Shown here: piece after piece, positions 60,199-64,000 of the stretch
How the letters are laid out: every line of letters starts with the position of its first letter
Position numbering within the stretch: the stretch's first letter is position 1
Origin: Phreatobacter sp.
GTDB lineage: Bacteria > Pseudomonadota > Alphaproteobacteria > Rhizobiales > Phreatobacteraceae
Assembly: GCF_027532945.1 (NCBI RefSeq)
Contig: NZ_JAPZTZ010000012.1
Span: 114,030-178,029 of the forward strand
DNA length: 64,000 nt
Direction of reading: 5' to 3'
The notes under the pieces: generated by a model
The model's database searches: none
Told to the model about the DNA's origin: nothing
Seen by the model: only the letters and a program-made list of their open reading frames with translations
Made by a program: the position numbers and the translations under genes

Positions 60199-60271
60199 GG
60201 GCCGACGAGGTGAATGGTCTCGACGGACCAGACCGCGATCCCCGACATGCGTTTCGGGCCTCGACCTTGGC

Positions 60272-61003
60272 TCAAGGGTCGCCATAGGTGACGGCCACGG
60301 CCATGTCGACAAGACGAACACCATCGGCCGGTGACCGCGATGGATCGATCAATGTCACGATCCGGCGGCGGGTCACGATCCGCTGGGGATAGCCGTCATA
60401 GACAAAGGAGAAGGTCCGGGTCGCGTGGTTGGCGGAGGCCCCTTCAGGGACTTCGGTCGTGCAGAACCCCGTTCGTTGTTCGGCCGCGCCGAACTCGTCG
60501 ATAGCGCTGGGCAGCAGGACCCAACCGAGACAGGGATAAATCGGAGCCGTGAAGGCGGGGCCGAGCGCCGGGATCGGACAGTGACGGTCGCAATGCAGCC
60601 ATAGGCCGTCCTGTGGCACATAGCCGACCCAGGGTAATTCGGCTCTGATGGCCGCGCCGTACCGGGTGATCACGAAACGCAGTTCATCGATGAGTGTCGT
60701 CTGGTGGGCGTGGTTGTCCTGGTTGAGGTCATAGCCCCAGGCCATCAGACCCTGATGGTCGACGAAACGAACAAGATCGGCCTCGCTATCCACCCGCGTG
60801 ACAAAGGCGATGGCGAAGCTTGAGGGGTCCTGCCGGACGAAGACACTGTCGCCGGCCCGAGGAGCAAAGGGGCCCGACGACAACGCGGCGAGGCTCTGTT
60901 GCCGGAAGCCGCAGCCCTGCAGCGCGCGACCGAGGGCGAGCGGCAGCTCCGCCGGCGCGGAGCCCGCGGGACCTGTCCGGCCGCCCGAACGCCTGGAGCC
61001 CAC
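60272..61003 (-). CDS. Hypothetical protein
   Basis: ALQGCGFRQQSLAALSSGPFAPRAGDSVFVRQDPSSFAIAFVTRVDSEADLVRFVDHQGLMAWGYDLNQDNHAHQTTLIDELRFVITRYGAAIRAE. Confidence 0.6.
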   Translation of the reverse strand: MGSRRSGGRTGPAGSAPAELPLALGRALQGCGFRQQSLAALSSGPFAPRAGDSVFVRQDPSSFAIAFVTRVDSEADLVRFVDHQGLMAWGYDLNQDNHAHQTTLIDELRFVITRYGAAIRAELPWVGYVPQDGLWLHCDRHCPIPALGPAFTAPIYPCLGWVLLPSAIDEFGAAEQRTGFCTTEVPEGASANHATRTFSFVYDGYPQRIVTRRRIVTLIDPSRSPADGVRLVDMAVAVTYGDP

Positions 61004-61187
61004 CCGATTCCTCCTGAAACCATGGAGCGGATTCCAACCGCTCTAGGCCCTGGCGCCGACCCGGCCTGTGCGCAAGCGCACACCCTGCCCTCGCCGACAG
61101 CACTAAACCCGCCGAGACCGCCAGAGGATCTTCGACGCAGCGACATGCGGGTAGGCCCGGCGACACCCGGCAGGGAGGAAACAGACG

Positions 61188-61730
61188 GTGCAGGACCTGA
61201 TCCAGATCGCTCGCAATTCATGGATCGTGATGCTCGCGGCCCTCGGCATCGTGGTGGGCCTCGGCATGGTCGGCTACGGCATGGTATCGGGGCCGCCCGC
61301 GCGCAGCAGCCTTCAGGTCGTGGAGGGCACGATCACCGAGGCGTCACGGGTGACCCGGCGGAGCCGTCGGACGGGATCGACCTCTTCCTACTACGAGATG
61401 ACACTGAAGCCGCGGCTGAGCGCGACCGAGCTGAAGCTGCGCGTTCCCACCATCGAGATGGCGGAGTCAGACGTGCGCTCGCTGATCGGCGGGCCGGTCC
61501 GGGCGGAATTCGACTCCGAGCAGGATGTCTATGTGCTGAGCAGCGGTAACCGCGAGGTTCTGACCTATGCGAACACGCTCGAACGCCGGAATCTGAACCT
61601 GCGCCAGTACCATGTCGATGGCATCGCGCTGATGATCGCCGGCGCCGTCGCCCTCGCGATCGGCTTGATCCTTGGATACCGCAAAAGGCGGCGCGAGATG
61701 GCCGATAGCGCGACCGTGGTGTCACGCTAG
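61188..61730 (+). CDS. Hypothetical membrane protein
   Basis: N-terminal TM (WIVMLAALGIVVGLGMVGYGMV), soluble middle, C-terminal TM plus basic tail (LILGYRKRRREM). Confidence 0.65.
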   Translation: MQDLIQIARNSWIVMLAALGIVVGLGMVGYGMVSGPPARSSLQVVEGTITEASRVTRRSRRTGSTSSYYEMTLKPRLSATELKLRVPTIEMAESDVRSLIGGPVRAEFDSEQDVYVLSSGNREVLTYANTLERRNLNLRQYHVDGIALMIAGAVALAIGLILGYRKRRREMADSATVVSR

Positions 61731-61821
61731 GGCGTTTGCCTGGGCGACCGGGTACCGCCGACCCTTCGGAAGCCGGGTCGCGCGACCCACCCTGACGATC
61801 GACAATCAGAGGCAGACACAT

Positions 61822-62226
61822 TTGGCTCCCGCCCCTCCTCTCCCGATAGCCAACCGGTGGACAGGTCTGTCGAACAGCCTCCGCGTCCGCTGCGCGCGCA
61901 GCGTCAATCGTGCCGAGACCGCCCGCGCTCTCGAAGCGCTGCTGCGCGAGATCGGGCCTCCCCTGGCCTATGACGTGTTCGACCGGTCCTTCGATCTTGG
62001 TGAGCCTGGAACCCCCGGCGCGCCGAGCTATCCGGACATCACAATCGTGATCGGCGATGCCGAGCATGACCTCTTCTTCGTCGCACAGCGAGAACGCGGA
62101 GCGCTGGGCCGCGTGTCCGTCCATGAGTCGATCCACGATGCCGCGGACGACTTCATGCGGCGAGCAACCGACGCCGTCGGCCCTTGGAGTTCGGCCCGGA
62201 TTGTCGTTTTCGGCAGCCCTCCGTGA
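61822..62226 (+). CDS. Hypothetical protein (TTG start proposed, uncertain)
   Basis: ARSVNRAETARALEALLREIGPPLAYDVFDRSFDLGEPGTPGAPSYPDITIVIGDAEHDLFFVAQRERG. Confidence 0.45.
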   Translation: MAPAPPLPIANRWTGLSNSLRVRCARSVNRAETARALEALLREIGPPLAYDVFDRSFDLGEPGTPGAPSYPDITIVIGDAEHDLFFVAQRERGALGRVSVHESIHDAADDFMRRATDAVGPWSSARIVVFGSPP

Positions 62227-62441
62227 CTTGAAGCGGGCCCCTGGCTCGATCGAACAGCTGGTTGTGGGGCGATCGCCAATGACCCCTGGGCGGCGCGAAC
62301 CAGACGCCGTCCCGGTCGAACCCGGCGAGCCCGCCATAGACATGGTGCGACGGGTGTAAGCCGTTAATAGGCTTCAGAAAAACGCCGGATACTTCCAGCG
62401 CGTCAAAATCTGGGCATCTCTCTTGCTCGAAGGGAGAGGCC

Positions 62442-62936
62442 TTGGCCATGAAGATCGTTATCATTGGAGTGGCCGTCGCCGCGGCCGCGTTCGGGCTGGC
62501 GTTGATGGTGGGACTGCTGCTGCCTGAAACCCGGACAGGCTCTGCGCAACGCCTCATGCGTGCCACACCGGACACGATCCTCTCGGTGATCACGGACGTC
62601 GCGGCCCAGCCCGACTGGAGATCGGACGTCAGAGCGATCGAGGCCGAGGGGGATGCCTGGGTTGAAGTGACGCGCTCAAGTGACCGGATCCGGTTCGAAT
62701 GGACCGAGCGCACGGCGACGACACTCGCGCTACGTTTCAGGTCGGACAGGGGCGTTGTGGGAACATGGCGCGCTCGACTTGTCCCGGAGACAGTGGGGAC
62801 GCGCTTGGCGGTCGAGGAGCGGGCGAGCATCCGTGGCCCTCTTGGCCGCCTCATCGCCGCCTTGCTTTTTGATCCGAACACCTTTTCAGAGCGGTATCTC
62901 GATGAACTGGCCCAACGGCTGGAGAAGGTCTCGTGA
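62442..62936 (+). CDS. SRPBCC-like membrane-anchored protein
   Basis: TM VIIGVAVAAAAFGLALMVGLLL; ATPDTILSVITDVAAQPDWRSDVRAIEAEGDAWVEVTRSSDRIRFEWTERTATTLALRF. Confidence 0.75.
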   Translation: MAMKIVIIGVAVAAAAFGLALMVGLLLPETRTGSAQRLMRATPDTILSVITDVAAQPDWRSDVRAIEAEGDAWVEVTRSSDRIRFEWTERTATTLALRFRSDRGVVGTWRARLVPETVGTRLAVEERASIRGPLGRLIAALLFDPNTFSERYLDELAQRLEKVS

Positions 62937-63358
62937 GACAGGCAAAGGGAAAGCCGAAGGTCGACTGGTACAAGCGTTTCAACAACGCCCGGGAGCCCCA
63001 TGTGGTCACGCTTAGCGCGAACTTCGCGGGCGTTAAGGCGGGCTCGACCATGTTGATCTCGTCGCCGGCCCAGATCGCGTCGTACCTCGCCTCCATCCCC
63101 CAGGGGGAAACGCGGACGATTGCTCGCATGAGGAGCGACCTTGCGAGACGATCCAGGGCAGATGCGATGTGCCCTGTCACAACCGCCATCTATCTGAGAG
63201 TCGTCGCCGAGGTCGCCCTGCAAGATCTCACGCAGGGCAAGGGCATGGATGCCGTTGCTCCATTCTGGCGACTTGTTACCCCTGACTCGAAGGTCGCCCA
63301 GGGGTTGTCCTGCGGTCCCGAAGGAGTCGAGCATCTTGCTCGGCTGGACGCAATCTAG
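62933..63358 (+). CDS. Small MGMT-superfamily-like protein
   Basis: ISSPAQIASYLASIPQGETRTIARMRSDLARRSRADAMCPVTTAIYLRVVAEVA...PFWRLVTPDSKV: IPxGxTxTIxxxRxxLA...CPVTT resembles the alkyltransferase C-terminal domain; overlaps the previous stop. Confidence 0.6.
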   Translation: MRQAKGKPKVDWYKRFNNAREPHVVTLSANFAGVKAGSTMLISSPAQIASYLASIPQGETRTIARMRSDLARRSRADAMCPVTTAIYLRVVAEVALQDLTQGKGMDAVAPFWRLVTPDSKVAQGLSCGPEGVEHLARLDAI

Positions 63359-63382
63359 CGCGAAACGTGAATACGCTGCCGT

Positions 63383-63452
63383 TCGCCGCGACCCCATCCC
63401 CTGCTGACCGAGGGCCGGCTCCTCATGGCCCTCACTGTGCCCGGCAAGGCCC
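63383..63452 (+). repeat. About 70-bp direct repeat, copy 1 (signal-peptide-encoding)
   Basis: TCGCCGCGACCCCATCCCCTGCTGACCGAGGGCCGGCTCCTCATGGCCCTCACTGTGCCCGGCAAGGCCCA. Confidence 0.85.
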
Positions 63453-63788
63453 ACGCCGGCGAGGCGGTCGGGGAGCCCTGCATCCTGCCCGCCTATGGCG
63501 CGGCGCCGCCGCCCGCTTCGGTGGACGAGGCCGACGAGGACGCCACGATCAGCCATAGCGACCTCTTCGGCTTCTGCCATTCGCGTTCGACAGCGCGAGG
63601 TATCAAGCCCATTCGGTGGGACGACCGTGGTCAGCGGTTAGAATCCATCAGGCTTGACGCATCCACAGAGGGCGCCGCCTTGCGCCGGCGCGTCAACCCG
63701 AGCACCGTGGCCATCCGCCCCCGCCTCAGCGGTGACGGCCGCCAGCTTGCATGGTCTCGAGATGGTGATGCCGCACCAAAGCCGCCGA

Positions 63789-63859
63789 TCGCCGCGACCC
63801 CATCCCCTCTCGGCCGGGGTCCTGCTCCTTATGGCCCTCACTCTGCCCGGCAACGCCCA
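63789..63859 (+). repeat. About 70-bp direct repeat, copy 2
   Basis: TCGCCGCGACCCCATCCCCTCTCGGCCGGGGTCCTGCTCCTTATGGCCCTCACTCTGCCCGGCAACGCCCA. Confidence 0.85.
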
Positions 63860-63860
63860 G

Positions 63861-64000
63861 TGTCAATCGGCGCGGAAGCGGGACCCCGTATAGGCGCGCA
63901 ATCGGGACCCCTTTGTTTGAGGCGCACGATCAGCCCGTCGGAGCTGGTCGGGGTTGCGCAGACGGGCTGATCGGTTTGGGTTTGGTGTGATTGGCTGAGG
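63861..64000. mobile_element. Probable terminal sequence of an IS21-type insertion sequence (rest beyond window)
   Basis: TGTCAATC start, then two 19-bp internal repeats GGCGCGGAAGCGGGACCCC and GGCGCGCAATCGGGACCCC 24 bp apart, resembling transposase-binding repeats at IS21 ends. Confidence 0.5.

Noticed and set aside
62153-63580. 475-aa minus-strand ORF opposite the SRPBCC-like and MGMT-like genes
   Set aside because: Plus-strand frames show TM/SRPBCC and CPVTT motifs; the minus product has no recognisable domain

Overview
GC-rich, gene-dense chromosomal segment of an alphaproteobacterium, probably Hyphomicrobiales (inferred from gene content and intergenic repeat families). Core blocks: a NAD(P)HX epimerase/dehydratase (partial), glnB-glnA behind a candidate sigma-54 promoter, a chemotaxis receptor, a PhoX-type phosphatase, rplM-rpsI, metY, heme A synthase, leucine-catabolism genes (mccA, mccB, ivd), mgtE, a GGDEF/EAL protein, and ethanolamine ammonia-lyase eutBC next to a DUF4212/sodium:solute symporter. 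The best candidates for something undescribed are: (1) an AT-rich two-gene cassette at 26.2-27.5 kb, encoding a 177-aa unknown protein and a SLATT-like two-TM protein; (2) a small island at 43.6-45.0 kb with a gene interrupted by one in-frame amber codon, a DUF2158-like gene, a 17-bp tandem array and flanking 19-bp near-identical direct repeats; (3) a divergent class III nucleotidyl cyclase / CRP-like regulator pair at 57-59.8 kb whose cyclase has a -1 frame disruption; (4) a chemoreceptor signalling-domain remnant behind a DedA gene; (5) a duplicated signal-peptide fragment cut by a probable IS21-type end at the right edge. Large inverted repeats (two of one family, one of another) lie between genes. 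All calls come from reading the sequence and supplied translations; no database search was run.
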